Origin: Xestospongia bergquistia
Taxonomy: Eukaryota > Porifera > Demospongiae > Haplosclerida > Petrosiidae
Direction of reading: 5' to 3'
DNA length: 64,000 nt
Assembly: GCA_963965975.1 (NCBI GenBank)
Contig: OZ014412.1
Coordinates: 1,242,501 to 1,306,500 of the forward strand
The number at the start of each line of letters is the position of its first letter. Position 1 is the stretch's first letter. The position numbers were made by a program, and so were the translations under genes. The notes under the pieces were generated by a model. It saw nothing but the letters and a program-made list of their open reading frames with translations, was not told the DNA's origin and made no database searches. Shown in pieces: positions 1 through 11,849 of the stretch.

Positions 1-1487
1 TCGAATAGTCCAAAGGGGGTGGTAATTGCGGTTTGGGATGTATCGTCTGGGTGTACTTATATTTGGTAGTAAGCATTGACGAGATCAATTTTAGAAAATA
101 TAGTAGATCCATGTAAGGTAGCAGAAAAATCGTGAATGTGTGGGATAACAGTCGGGAATGGTGACATTATTGAGCAAGGTCTCCAATCACTTGGTGTCTT
201 TTTGGGAACCACATGGAGAGGTGAGGACCAGTTACTAGATGAGTGCTGAATGATACCCAGTTATAACATATGTTCAAACTCTTGATGAGCAATTTTAAGT
301 TTGTCAGGGCAAGTCGACGTGCTCGTGAGTGTACTGGTGGGCCATTGGTTTTGATGTGGTGAGTGACATTGTGTTTAATTGGATGGTCAAGTGTGTTCGG
401 CTGAATAATGGAAGGGAATTCAGTGAGTACAGTTTCAAATTCGGTCTTGGGCTTAATTAATTGCCAAACCAAATTCAAAGGTGTGTGCTTAGAAGAAATA
501 CCCTGAACTTTGAGTTATGTGACGGCATCTACTAATCTTTTGTGATGCATGTCTACTAGCAGATTGAAGTGTTTGGGAAAGTCAGCACCGATGATAGGCT
601 TATGGACATCTGCTATAATGAAGGGCCATCGAAATGTTCGACGGAGGTTGAGATTGAGTGTGATGAGCTGAGTACCATAAGTGATGAGCCAAGTACCATA
701 AGTGATTAACTGCTTATAGTGTAAATACATCTTGTTGGTGTTTGCGTTCATTATTTGTAGGTGGAACGACACATCTGTACCAGTACATACTAGCAGGTAT
801 AATCCACTGTCGTGATCTGTAATATAAAATAAGCAACTTTGAGATTGGCCAGTCAAACTCGCTGCTATTAGTGGCTGGCCTGCACGTTTCCTGACATGTT
901 ACACTGTGGTTGACATTTATGTGCTGAACTTCCAATAACGTTGATGATACCAGCATGTTTCCTTGTTTGGTATAGAAGGAAAAGGACTGGGTGATTGTCG
1001 GCAGGAGGGTGATCGGCGATGATGTCATGCTTTGGAGGCGAGCAATGACTGTACTAGTCTCTTGAGGTCTGCTCTCTGAATGTAATTGCTCTACTTCTGT
1101 GGAAACAGTAACATTTGAAATTGAAGGTGTAGCTACTTCCATAATTTGATCAGCCAGTTGTGCAAGATCATCTAAACTGGTGGTGTTAGTGAATGTGAGT
1201 ACCATGTGTAATAAATAAATGGGTAAGGTAATCGTTGTAAAAATAACTCAGGTAAGAATGAGGCATCGGTACCACTGGCTTTTTCACCCAGTAGCTGTTG
1301 CATACATCTAAGTAACTGTGTTGGCTTGCGATCTCCAAGCTCTTCAGCATTAAATAACTGTTGGAATCGACGCTGCTCAGAAGCAGTGGTACGTTGTATA
1401 AGTTGCTTTTTTTATGACATCATAGGGCGTGTCCGTTCGTGGGGAAAGGATGAGGTCTCGAACTTCCTGCGTGACTTCCGGTGCAAG

Positions 1488-3626
1488 TGATTAGCCTTGT
1501 ACCCAGGCTTTCGAAGAAAGCCCGGTAAAGTCAAAGTTCAAAGTTTATTCCCCTTTGGAATAAGTTAGAATGTTATATGTTACTAAACTTAGGTAACAAC
1601 TGCTTGCGCATGCGCGTAATTATTGATTATAAATTAAATGACGAGTAAATGGGCTGGGTTTACATTAATAACATTTCATTCAACATGAGTTTAAGCATGG
1701 GTAGTCGAGTTTGTTGGTTGTGCAGAGATTTAGTAGAAACAAAAAGAGTGTCAAACTTGTTCAGTGCTGTTGGGATACAAAACCACACTAAGACAACTTT
1801 TCCGTGATATATAGCTTCAATGTACAAGAGTTGCTCTTTTTAAGAGATAGATTTGGCCTTCCTTGCTGCTTTAGAGCTTAGAGTAGAGCAGCAGAAAAGT
1901 TTCTGTCGGTACTACAAGTAGTTTGACATTGCGGTAAAAGGAATTTGACGTCATAGTTAACGGAGGATTCCTAGAGTATACTATTAATCTGTTCAAAGTT
2001 CAAAGTTTATTCGATAAAGCCCCGATTTGGAATAAAAAAATCAGAATGTAATAAGTATGTTACTAAACTTAGACAAAACATCTACATGGAGTTTTTCTAA
2101 TAAGTTCATCAAACTCTTGTAGTCCAGCTCAGGATCTAGATGGAGCTCTTCCCAATGTGAGAGATCCAGCACTGATAACTCAGGGTGTGGAGCAGTGTCA
2201 CATAGATGACATGGGTGATTACCTTTCCGGTGATGACTCAAAGCTCTACTCAGCAGCTTTAGGCCTTTTACCATCCAAAGTCCAGAGCTGCATCCCAGAG
2301 CCGGGCCCAATCGATCCGTCTCGACACCTCTGCAACCATAGGGGCCTTCTCTAAGCATCTGTCTACACACATCTTCTTATCAAGCTCAAGAATCGCTTCC
2401 CTGATTGAGTCAAGACTCCTGCTGAGGATGATATCTGTGAAAGTTGATCCAAACCACTCCTCCAGCTCCTTGCACTCAATAACAAATCAGCGTCATCAAA
2501 TAGTGCCAGTATCACCCGTCCAATCAGGCTGACAGGATTACTCACAATGACACGATGGAGAAAGCCTAATTTCCTTACCAAAATTCTGTACCTCATCATT
2601 GGAACTTCCAAAGCTGTAATAGCTGCAGTATTAGAGTGATGCCTTGGCTACTTAAGTACTCGCTTCACTAGCTCACCCTGAAAGGCCTCCAGTTTCTGCC
2701 ATAAGGTCTCCATCAAGATCCAATTCTCACATCCAAACAACAAAATCGGCATAACACCATGACTCCAGCACAGCTCTTGAAGACAGTGGACTAACATCAC
2801 CCTGAAACACACCAATGCTACCAAAGTGGAAAAAAGCACGACGGGGTTTCCTGATGTTCTCGTCAATAGATGTCGATGGTGATAGGCAAGTCGTACAGAC
2901 ACATATACACACGACTACCACCTCTAAGGTATTTGGCAACAACCTCTTGTGTAGCAAAAATGGCATCAGCGCAAGAGACTGCTTTCCTGTAAGTGGATTG
3001 GTTAACATGTGGCAGACCTGCTTCCATAAAAACCAGCTCCAGACGTTTCAATAGCAAGAATTCCAGAACCTTGGAGACCATAGATGTGAGTGTAATCCCT
3101 CTGTAGCTGTCGACCTTCAAAGGATCCTTCCCACCTCCCTTATAGATGGGCACTATGACACCACTCTTCAATACTTAAGATACTACTTCCAAAACAACAA
3201 CATCATTTAGGATCTTCATTAACCATGTGATTACAACATCTCCACCAGCCTTCAAGTGCTCTGCCATCAGTCCATCAGGGCCCAGTGCTTTCTTCCTCTT
3301 TAGCCTATTGACAGCCTTCGACACCTCCTCTGCAGTGAAGGAAACAATCGAGAAGAAACTCCTCATTCTTACAAGATTGTACTTCCAAATGTCCTAACTT
3401 GTCTTTCTGACTTGTCATCTCAGGAGTACCTCCTAGCCTCGATTCACCCAGCTTCTGGAAATGCTCTGCCCATATTTTAGGAGTGTCTCAGGATCCTATA
3501 TTATTTCACCCCCTACAACCAGCTTAAAGCATCTAGACTTCTTTGTTTGTGTGTCTGTGGAAATTAAACGCACGCACAAACAGTAGTTACCAGGCTTTCT
3601 TTTCTATCGCAAAAGCCTGATTACGA
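1488..3626. mobile_element. DNA transposon with terminal inverted repeats, itself carrying a LINE
   Basis: The ends form imperfect inverted repeats: AGCCTTGTACCCAGGCTTTC near 1490 matches the reverse complement of the sequence near 3605-3622 (AGCCTCGTAATCAGGCTTTT). The body at 1690-1990 and 3546-3626 matches a second copy at 40620-41262, including the shared stretch GGAGGATTCCTAGAGTATAC. The LINE at about 1994-3545 sits between the two matching parts, so it was inserted later. A short plus-strand frame at 1685-1807 encodes 40 residues with a CWLCRDLV motif; whether it is a transposase scrap is unknown. Superfamily not assigned. Confidence 0.6.
1994..3545 (-). mobile_element. Non-LTR retrotransposon (LINE) fragment with reverse transcriptase
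   Basis: Minus-strand frames cover reverse transcriptase and the region after it. At 3366-3175 the frame contains the RT-type motif RLKRKKALGPDGLMAEHL. At 3171-2863 it contains VIVPIYKGGGKDPLKVDSYR followed by GITLTSMVSKVLE. At 2902-2648 it contains a diverged CENWIL segment ending FQGELVKRVLK, and at 2370-2041 the cysteine-bearing C-terminal stretch CHLCDTAPHPELSVLDL. The coding sequence is spread over several frames, so the copy is dead, and the endonuclease part is missing. The 3' tail around 2000-2075 (TTCAAAGTTTATTC) recurs at 1525-1600, which looks like a second, severely 5'-truncated copy. Clade not assigned with confidence. Confidence 0.8.
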
Positions 3627-4039
3627 GGCTAGACGATGATATGCTTGAATTTAGTTTTCTGAGAGGTGATGCCTTTAGTCCTAAATTGTGCCTCCACCTG
3701 GGCGAACCAGATATGCGGATCGGAAGGCCAGAAAGGAGGAATCTTGAGTGTGACAGCAGCCACGTGGTTTGCGTCTTCAAGGGACATCTTGAAATAAATT
3801 AAACTAGCCTGGGTCACCAATGTAGTTACTTCTGTGCTAGTATAGTAAATATTACGACTAACTACTAATGCTACTGCCCAATCTGAGGAGATACGTATTG
3901 ACCAACAAAGGCACGCTTCGTTTTGACCTGACTGACTGACAACTTTCTTATATCACGTGATACAAAAATTAACAATGAATAATAATTAGGAAACTGAGTT
4001 TGCATTGTAGGAATGTGAGGTCATAACTACTAATAGTTT

Positions 4040-5510
4040 TTTTAGAGCAAGCACTGATGAACACATATCAACTAGTATATATTGTTAGTAGTTACTGATA
4101 TCATTTTTTCTTGCTTATATAATGACAGGAATCAGTGAGTGAATTATCCAGTATTGAGTCAGTAGCAGACATGAGTTCAAGTACATTGGTACTTGTACTT
4201 AAGTACAATAAGTACACCCTATCAGAGTACTTGTACTTGTACCTAAGTCCATTTCTCTTGAGCATGTAGTACTTGTACTTATACTGAGTCCTTATAGCTT
4301 AGTATTTCAAAGTACTTATTGTACTTAAAATATTTAGAAGTACATTTAAGTACATTTTGAGTATCTATAAGTACATAATCCTTATTGTGTGCTCATTTGT
4401 ATAATCAACACCTCTATGAGGTCATATTACTCCTGTATAAATGCTACCTGAAGTGTAAATTAGAAGTCATGGATAGCAAATTTACATGTGCAGTACATCA
4501 TCAGTCATGAATAGTATTTCATAACTTTTGCATGTACTCTGATTCTGGAAAATTAGCTTTTTTAGTATACATGTATCTTGCTGACTGAACCTTGTCATTA
4601 AATAAAGATTTCTTTTTAATTGGTCCATGAAATTTGGTAGTCGTATACTTGGAAGTATCATTTGTGGGAGTACTTGTACTTGTACTTAAGTACCATTACA
4701 CGTACTTAAGAAGTACTTAAGTTATAGTATTACTAGTAGGAGTATTTGTACTTGTACTTATGACTAACTTCAATGTACTTAAATTGTACTTAAGTACTTT
4801 GAAATGAACTTGAACCCATGTCTGGTCACTAGTGGGTAATTCAGTAGTACTGACCATGACAGTTCATCTCCTGTACCTCATAAGTAAAGTTGGCCAGTGT
4901 ATAAGAGAGCAGACACTGATTAAGAAGTACTGTGATATTAGTTATATTGAATGAAGAACAGAACGTACAAACTACTATATGTATATCATTATATATATAT
5001 ATATAATATCTGTAGCAGTTGTTCCTATTAAAGTAAATAGAAACATTCCCAATAAATTTATGATGAACTAAAGCTATAAAAATACAAATGATAAATAAAT
5101 AGTAAAAAAATTAGAACAAATTATAAGCAAAACATTATCGAATAAATTAAGTCTATATATAGCAATATAATACGTAGTAGCAAAAATTATACCTATTATC
5201 TGATATAGGAAATGCCATGTTGGCTCTATATAAATGTGATATGATATTGGAGTGTTCTCAGAAGAAAACAATGGAGGAGACCAGATCAACCACTGTTTGG
5301 ATTAAAAATGAATAGCATGTTTTGTATTGGTGTGATACCTATAACATGTATAGATAAAAAGTATTATTAAACATAATCAAGTGTCAAGTGGTAATTTACC
5401 TTGAACTGTTAACATAGCTCCACTTCCTGTACCCACACAGGTATAATTAACTAAGTTGTACAACAAAGTAGACATTGATGAGGGAGACACTGTAATATTA
5501 GCTGTATAGA
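4040..5510 (-). pseudogene. Decayed receptor paralogue (Ig and FN3 exon relics)
   Basis: This stretch holds remnants of the exons seen intact in receptors A, B, E and F. An Ig exon relic at 5398-5510 matches the N-terminal half of the Ig exon. An FN3 relic at 5200-5330 retains the SYHIYIE region and WSPPLFSSENTPI. A second Ig relic at 4040-4157 plus 4833-4930 is split by the hAT-like MITE. Sequence at about 5100-5200 resembles the intronic segment at 46960-47100 of receptor F. No continuous reading frame or full splice set survives. It is most simply a dead tandem copy downstream of receptor A. Confidence 0.7.
4166..4824. mobile_element. hAT-like MITE with 8-bp target duplication
   Basis: The 659-bp element begins CAGACATGAGTTCAAGT and ends with the inverted counterpart ACTTGAACCCATGTCTG. 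It is flanked by an 8-bp target duplication with one difference, GTCAGTAG at 4158-4165 and GTCACTAG at 4825-4832. The interior is full of short TACTTGTACTT and GTACTTAAGTAC motifs, giving many internal self-complementary pairings, and has no coding sequence. Terminal repeats starting CAG and an 8-bp duplication are hallmarks of hAT elements. It interrupts a decayed Ig exon: the bases on either side rejoin into sequence matching the receptor Ig exons. Confidence 0.8.
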
Positions 5511-6812
5511 ACATAATTGATATATGTAAGATTAACAAGAGCTATTATACATTCTAATTGATATAACTATATTTAGTATACATTAAATTACCAGATCTGT
5601 GCACAGACCAAGGTGCAATGATGAATAGAACCGGAATGTTACTTATAGTGAGAAAGCTGTTACATACCCTTATATCAATTGATTCAATTGATTTATTAAG
5701 TAATGTTTAAAAGAAAGCAAACATACTTCATTGCAACTTAAATGTCCATTCACTGAATGTTCTCCACTATCTTATGGTCTTGAAATACTACTTATGATTT
5801 GGCTCGTTGAAAGGTCTTTTTTCTCTCCAGAATTTCTTTATTTGTGGGGTGTTTGACAGTGAAGTTGAAATGTCCATTTCATGAGCTATATTGAAGAGAC
5901 AAAGGCTATATCTTATACTTGAATAAATGACAAATTAAATGAGAATATTATATTACTTATAGAGAGTTGTGTCTCTTGAACATTAAAAGGCTTCAATAAT
6001 CCATTTTTATCGTTATTAACAAGAAGGTTTACATATACAAGTCTATGTTCACCCTATAGATAATAATATTAAACTGTTAGTATGCATAAAGGCCCTGATC
6101 ATGATAAAAAGACAATAATCATGATATATTTAATAATCAGAAACAGAATGAGGATGCTAATTCAATAGTACTTCTGTTCAAAATTAAAATTTAATATGAT
6201 TAATGTTTCTACTAATCATTCAAAGAATAGAAAAATTAAGGGTGAAAGTGTATGGATATAAACATCAAAAGTATAGTCTTATGGAATTAAGTACCAGCTT
6301 TGGCTACAATAAAAATTATTTACAGTCATTACTGTAGCAGTTTGGGGAGATTATATGCAGTTATATTTATTGACTAACACAGAACAATAAATAATAAAAA
6401 ATAAAACAGATAGAAACCAAAGATGTTGGTGTACTGGTCTCTAGAAATATAACCAAATGATTCAATTTAGTACTACCTGGAGAATAATGCCAGATAAAAA
6501 GAAAAACTCAAAGGTATACCCAAACATTAAACAAGAAGTTACTTAAAGTAAATATTCACTCATCATAAACAACATAGATACAATGTTATATTTATTATTC
6601 TCATGACAACAGTTAATATAATAAACGAAATGGCTTGAAAGTTGGCACTGGTACTTATCTCAATTAAAGTTATTGTAAACAATGACAAACAGTCTACTAA
6701 CAATATAATTATCATGTTGACAACAAATTTATCTATTGCTTTCAGTTTCTAACAATAATGGCAGCTGTAGTGATAGAGTTAAGTCAAATGATTTTCTGTA
6801 TTTATAACCATG
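5511..6812. other. AT-rich spacer with one weak exon candidate
   Basis: No gene is recognised. At 6054-5961 on the minus strand an open stretch (LVYVNLLVNNDKNGLLKPF) lies between an AG and a GT of acceptable quality. It could be a relic exon of the receptor family but has no clear match to the intact copies. The rest is AT-rich sequence without visible structure. Confidence 0.3.
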
Positions 6813-9588
6813 CTACCAAAATAATTTTTTGGACTTTTGCAATTCTTGAACATAAGGAAGAGAGCTTGAGTCTTGTTCAGTATTAGTATTCATTTCATAT
6901 GTCATATGAGATGTAGTTTGTAATGATGTACTAGACTCTGAAGATAAAGATGGAGTTACTACAGTTTGGTTTGATGCAATAGGAGATACAAGTTGCTGAG
7001 GTGATAGTTCATCAGACAATTGATAAAGTCTCATAGATGATTGAAGATGCTGCCTTCTGACTTCAAGTAACTGTACATGAAAAAAACATCGATGATTAAA
7101 TTTATTAAATCAATAGTATACAGACTACAGGGCTCTATTGTTACTCTGTATAATAGTGCATGAATGAAAGTTATTTATTATAAAAGCAATTGATAATAAT
7201 TATAATATATTCATTTGTTGGTATCTCTGGTATATAAATGCCCTAGATAGTTGTTACTATCCTTCAATTTCTGTAATATAATGGCATTGAACACGCACAC
7301 AACTGCTTGTTTTACTGTCAACGCTATTTATTATTATCATTAATAATATTATATCTATTGTTTACAGAAGGTTACAAAATGTTACATATATTTGATCTGC
7401 ATTTAAACAGCTCTATAGAAAGTTTGTGTAGAAAGAAAAATGTGATGATAGTTACCTCCTCGTGATTAATGTGGTAAGGGTCTGGTGTTCTTGTCAGATC
7501 TTCATAACTTAGAAAATTATAAAAAAACAGTTATAACATCAGTATCATGTTATATCATTAACATACTTGTTTTTTAAAGCTTGTCGATTGTGAACTCTGG
7601 CTCTATCTATTAACTGAAATATAAAGAACTATTATAAGATAATAAATTCACAGACCTTGATTGTTCATCATTAACACTTTCTTTCTCCTTTTCCTCTGAA
7701 CATTAAGACATGTAACAACTATTATCATCATTAGTATTAAGATCACTCCAGCGATTACACCAAATAAAATGATATAGAGATTTCCAAGAGCTATGTATAA
7801 TATATATATATATATATATATATAGAATATAGTTGAGATACAAATTACTGCACAATTTCAGTCTTACAATCAGATTTTTCATTAGTAAACCACACAGATA
7901 TCTCAGTAGTAGTGACATTGGTAGAATCAATGACTATCTTGTCACCTGATGTAGTAAGATACCAAAGAACAGTCACATACATACTATACTATATACTCTT
8001 ACTAGTAAAAGGAACAGTCTCAGTAGGAGATGGTAGTAATAAGATATACTCCAGTATTTGAGGATACACAACAGATGGGTTAGTTATAATAGTACAATCT
8101 ACTATATCATGAGCTGTCACAGTATAGTTACCACTAACTGGTAGAGTTATATACTGGTATACTGTACTCTCCTCTATATTGGATTTACTCATATTAATAG
8201 ACTTTACAGTTCCTTTTGAAGACTCTCTAAATATCACATGACATCCATCAACAGTAGATCTCTCAGCAAACCTACACTCTACAACAACTGATCCATTATT
8301 AGAGTAGTACTGTAGAGTGAGTCCTTGAACATGATAAGTTTCTATTCAAGAAATAAGAGATTATTAATGAAATACTTCATAACATTTCATTATAGCTTAC
8401 TAAATATGATGTCATCTTGATTTTTTGTTTTCTTAAAAACATTTGCAATGTAGATGGCAAAATTAAAAATCATAAATGAACTTATGTTAGTGATAGTATA
8501 ATAAGTGACCATTACTAGGTCATTATCAGTAGTATTGACAAATTGAAAATTGTAAGTCATTTCTTTAGTTTGGCCAAATAAAAGACAATTACAAAGTTTA
8601 GGATAACCTTTGATCTAATATGTAATAAATTAGAATTTTAAATTAGTTTGTTAACTTACCATTATAGTGAATGTCACATTGAAGTCATTTATAATTCCAT
8701 CAAATATTACAGAATAATTCTGTATATTAATAACATAGTCTGTGGTATAATATGAAACATTGAGTAATGATATCTTTTCTACTCACTTTCAGAATACTCA
8801 TCTCTAATAGTAACATTATTAGAACTATATTCTCCATTATGAGCTATAACAGTAGCAGTGTAAATATCACAGACTGTGAGGTTATATAACTCATAAGATG
8901 TATCATCAGTGATATCATTATATAGTAACTGGTCATGTTGGTTCTCTATATAAATGTGATATGATATTGAATACTTCTTAAAAGGATGAGACCAGGTTAA
9001 CCAGAAAAGATAATTAAAAGTAAACTGGATATTTTCTACTGGTGTGATACCTGTCATTAAATAAATTGATACAAGTATGAAGTCTATATCTCATTGGTCT
9101 AATATAAACTGACCTTGAATATTTAGAGTGGCTCCTATTGCTATAGGATCAAAATTTTGATCTACAACAGTACACTGAACAATTATCCCATCATTAATAG
9201 GTAGTGCTCTTATAGTTAGTACTGATGACCACACATCAACTGATATATTCTTAGTAGTTACTGATATCTCTCTGTCTTCATTACTGGGATCGCTGAGTGG
9301 ATTATTTTCTACTGCCCAATAGAGTACCTTTCCTATACCCTCACAGCTAAAGTTAGCTAGCGTGTAAAGAGGAGGAGCTACTGAAGAGGGAGCTGTCGTG
9401 ATATTTGCTGAAATATAATATGTTAACTAAAATCTTTATGTAAACCGAGTATATACATGTGCTAGGAGTCTAAACACAACAATTTGATTATCTGTCATGC
9501 ATTTACCAGCAGCATTCGTATCTCTTGAAGTAAGTAGAAGACTCCCCATTATAAGTACAACCAGTTTTAGCATCTCTAAGTCTGTCAT
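6813..9588 (-). CDS. Receptor A: Ig-FN3 single-pass membrane receptor
   Basis: Eleven-exon model: 9588-9507, 9407-9114, 9050-8787, 8739-8660, 8614-8401, 8341-8003, 7945-7868, 7790-7656, 7606-7567, 7507-7456, 7070-6813. All introns are GT-AG and all phases fit, giving 611 residues. Order: signal peptide (LKLVVLIMGSLLLTS), Ig domain (cysteines in NFSCEG and VQCTV, core tryptophan in YWAVEN), FN3 domain (SYHIYIEN), two modules of unknown fold, the second starting TYHVQGLTLQYY and containing ECRFAER and DGCHVIF, a short linker, a transmembrane helix (LYIILFGVIAGVILILMMII) followed by KRRKK, then a tail of about 110 residues. The tail has a YEDL motif and ends in a Ser/Thr/Gln-rich segment. The start at 9588 gives the best signal peptide; the inner ATG at 9573 also works. 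Cell-surface recognition is inferred from architecture; the ligand is unknown. Confidence 0.85.
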
Positions 9589-9599
9589 TTTCTTGATCC

Positions 9600-10068
9600 T
9601 AAACCCACTGAAACCCAGCACAGAACGCCAAATGCGACAAATACAAAACAACTCTATTTATATGTATGGACAACAATGAAGTATTGAAACTTCAGCAGTA
9701 CAATACTAGTCGAGGACTTCGCCCACGCACACTTACGGTAATTAATTGGTATTATAAAATCATAATCAAAACAAAATTATTAAGGCAAACTAATGTGAGG
9801 AAAAGCGGAGATTATTCTATCACAAGACCTGTTGTTATGGCATGCCGTTTGTAAAAAGTAATATCGTATAATGAATACTTTATATCATTATAGTTTATAT
9901 CATTATAGTGTATGCATTATATGCTATAATCCATACACTAATAATGCTTAAAACCCTAATCATAAAACTGCAATAAAGATAAATAATAATAATAGTAATA
10001 ATAAATTAATAAATAATATTAATAATAATAATAATAAATAACAAAAATATAATATTATATTAATATCC
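9600..10068. repeat. Intergenic spacer with AAT-type microsatellite
   Basis: No gene is seen between the start of receptor A and the LINE. At about 9975-10055 the sequence is a run of AAT-type repeats. Short inverted TATCATTATAG and TATAGTG stretches occur at 9885-9945. Confidence 0.6.
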
Positions 10069-10069
10069 A

Positions 10070-11840
10070 TAACAATATTATGTGTAAATGAAAGAGGGCG
10101 TGGCCTTGGGACATAGAGGAACTCTCCAGAGTAAGTTTCTGGAGAGGAGAGGTGATGGACACATCCAGGGCAGCAGGTTTGCCATGGGTCCAATAGGGCA
10201 TGTAGATGTCGGCGGGGCGACATTTAGAGCCTGGTATCAGTGATGGTATCTCTTTCCTTGGGCAAAGAGCTGCAGACTGGGCTGAGGAGAAGAGGGCATC
10301 CCTGATAGAGTCATGTTGGTGTATGAGGTCTTTATTGCCACCACATTCAATCTGATGATCATCATAAGGGTCACAGAATGATTTACAGAAGGGACATGGG
10401 TAGTCAACAGAGAACATTTTGACACATAGCCAGTACTGGAGGCAAAGACGAACTCTTGATCATGGAGATAGAGACCTAAGGCAAGGGAAGGGATCACATT
10501 GAGCCAATCTCCTGCGTGGGGGATAGCAGAGGACAGGGCAAGAGCTTTCAGACGAGAGGAAGGAGCATTTGAGAGGACGAAGTCAAAGGCAATGGCTCTG
10601 AAAAGATGGCGTTGGTACAGAGGGAAGTGAATGGCATCGGAAGAAGACCAATCCGGGTTCCTAGATGCGGAGGAAAACTCACAAAAAACTTCTGTAAGCT
10701 GAGAAGAGAGATTAGGTGATACCCTAGGATCTCCCCTACCAGAAGCTGGGAGGAGGAAATTGAGGCAATATTGGCAGCGGAGGAATGTAGAGAAGCCCTA
10801 CGGATACTGAGGCCCCTAAAGAGGTGGGGAGAGTAGCTTTGGTCCAAGACCAGTCTGGTAGAGGGCCACCCACCAGATCAGAGAGGGATTCGAATATAAC
10901 AGAGACAAAGGAGGTAGTGGCGTCTCTGATATAGGAGGGAGGGCAAGTTCTGAGGGAGAAGAAGATTTTTGGGAAGGCGAGACAGAACTTAAGGAGTGTT
11001 GTTTCCATTTGCGAGTCCTGTAGGTCAGGTAAGAAAGAGAGAATATGTTTTAGTTTTGTCACTCTCTTTAGGACAAAAGAATTACAGAGGGAGGGGGAGC
11101 CTATAGGAGAGCCCAGTAACTCAAAGCCTTCACTGGTGGTAGGAATATCAGTTGGGAGTGGGTTGTGAGGTGGGAGTCTTCTTTGGGGATGAAAGGTAAT
11201 AATTTGCTACGGTTCAAGGAGAGGCCCTGAGTGGGGGCAAGCTCCTCAATGATAGATAGAGCCGAGTTAAGATCATCAGGTGAACCACAAAAAGTACCAT
11301 CATCCAGATACCAGGAGTTTGCCAGTACGCCTGGAACCTCACTTTTAACTTTTTCAATGATGGGGTGGAGAGTCAAAGCAAAACCTAAAGGACCCAGGGA
11401 ATCACCCTGTTGGACACCACAAATGCTATTGATGGTGTGATCACCGAAATGGAGGAGGGATGGATGATAATACTAGCCAGATTGATTGACTAGGGATACA
11501 AGATCTTGCTTCCTTAAACATCTCACTGCGAACAATGGAGTTGAAAGCGTTTGAGAAGTCTAAAAGGAGGGTCCATTTATGAGAGGGAGGATGCTGCTGA
11601 TAGCATGTACAACAGCCTCAGCCCCAACTGGGATGCAGACACCCACTTGAAGAGGTGCAGGGATGTTAGCTGCTTCATGGTGTACTGTTCTGGTAAGGCA
11701 CTTGGAGACCAACTGGCGTAGAACTTTCCCTACGGCTATAGGACAGTGGCCTCCATCTTTCTTCAGAGATGCAAGTAAGGTGGCACCACAGAGATGGGGC
11801 ATGAGGTCATAATAGTAATAATAATAATAATAATAACCAA
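10070..11840 (-). mobile_element. LINE fragment with RT and probable restriction-like endonuclease
   Basis: Minus-strand frames, N- to C-terminal: 11886-11560 contains GATLLASLKKDGGHCPIAVG and QLVSKC, an early RT block. Around 11420 a GVQQGD-like block is recognisable by translation. At 11376-11101 the catalytic WYLDDGTFCGS motif is followed by LSLNRSKLL. At 10417-10055 there is a zinc-knuckle-like CPFCKSFCDPYDDHQIECGG followed by RPADIYMPYW and KPAALDVSI, which resembles the C-terminal knuckle and nuclease of the R2-like LINE class. Frame changes and a 5' end cut off at an ATA microsatellite show it is dead. Assignment to an R2-like clade is inferred from motif order only. Confidence 0.75.
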
Positions 11841-11849
11841 CGTGATACA

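Larger units (their letters stand above)
1..4000 (-). mobile_element. Ty3/Gypsy LTR retrotransposon fossil, interrupted by nested insertions
   Basis: Fossil Gypsy element read on the minus strand and running off the left edge of the window. Recognisable parts are the start of a gag-like region near 3790-3629 ([14 protein letters not shown]), a later gag stretch near 1400-1240 ([19 protein letters not shown]), an aspartic-protease-like region near 850-515 (PIIGADFPKHFNLLVDMHHK) and the beginning of reverse transcriptase near 478-167 (HIKTNGPPVHSRARRLA). A likely LTR edge lies at 3821, where TGTAGTTACTTC reads inward and is followed on the element strand by a TGGTGACCCAGG primer-site-like sequence. 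The gag region is split by the DNA transposon at about 1488-3626. The element is broken, with several breaks plus the large insertion, and looks old. Family assignment is from motif recognition. Confidence 0.8.

Noticed and set aside
5074-5289. Intact multi-pass membrane protein
   Set aside because: The hydrophobic frame comes from AT-rich intron-like sequence and an FN3 relic; no splice or start context.
7456-7507. Full ITAM in receptor A tail
   Set aside because: YEDL is present, but the second tyrosine is followed by H-I-N, lacking the Leu/Ile at +3.
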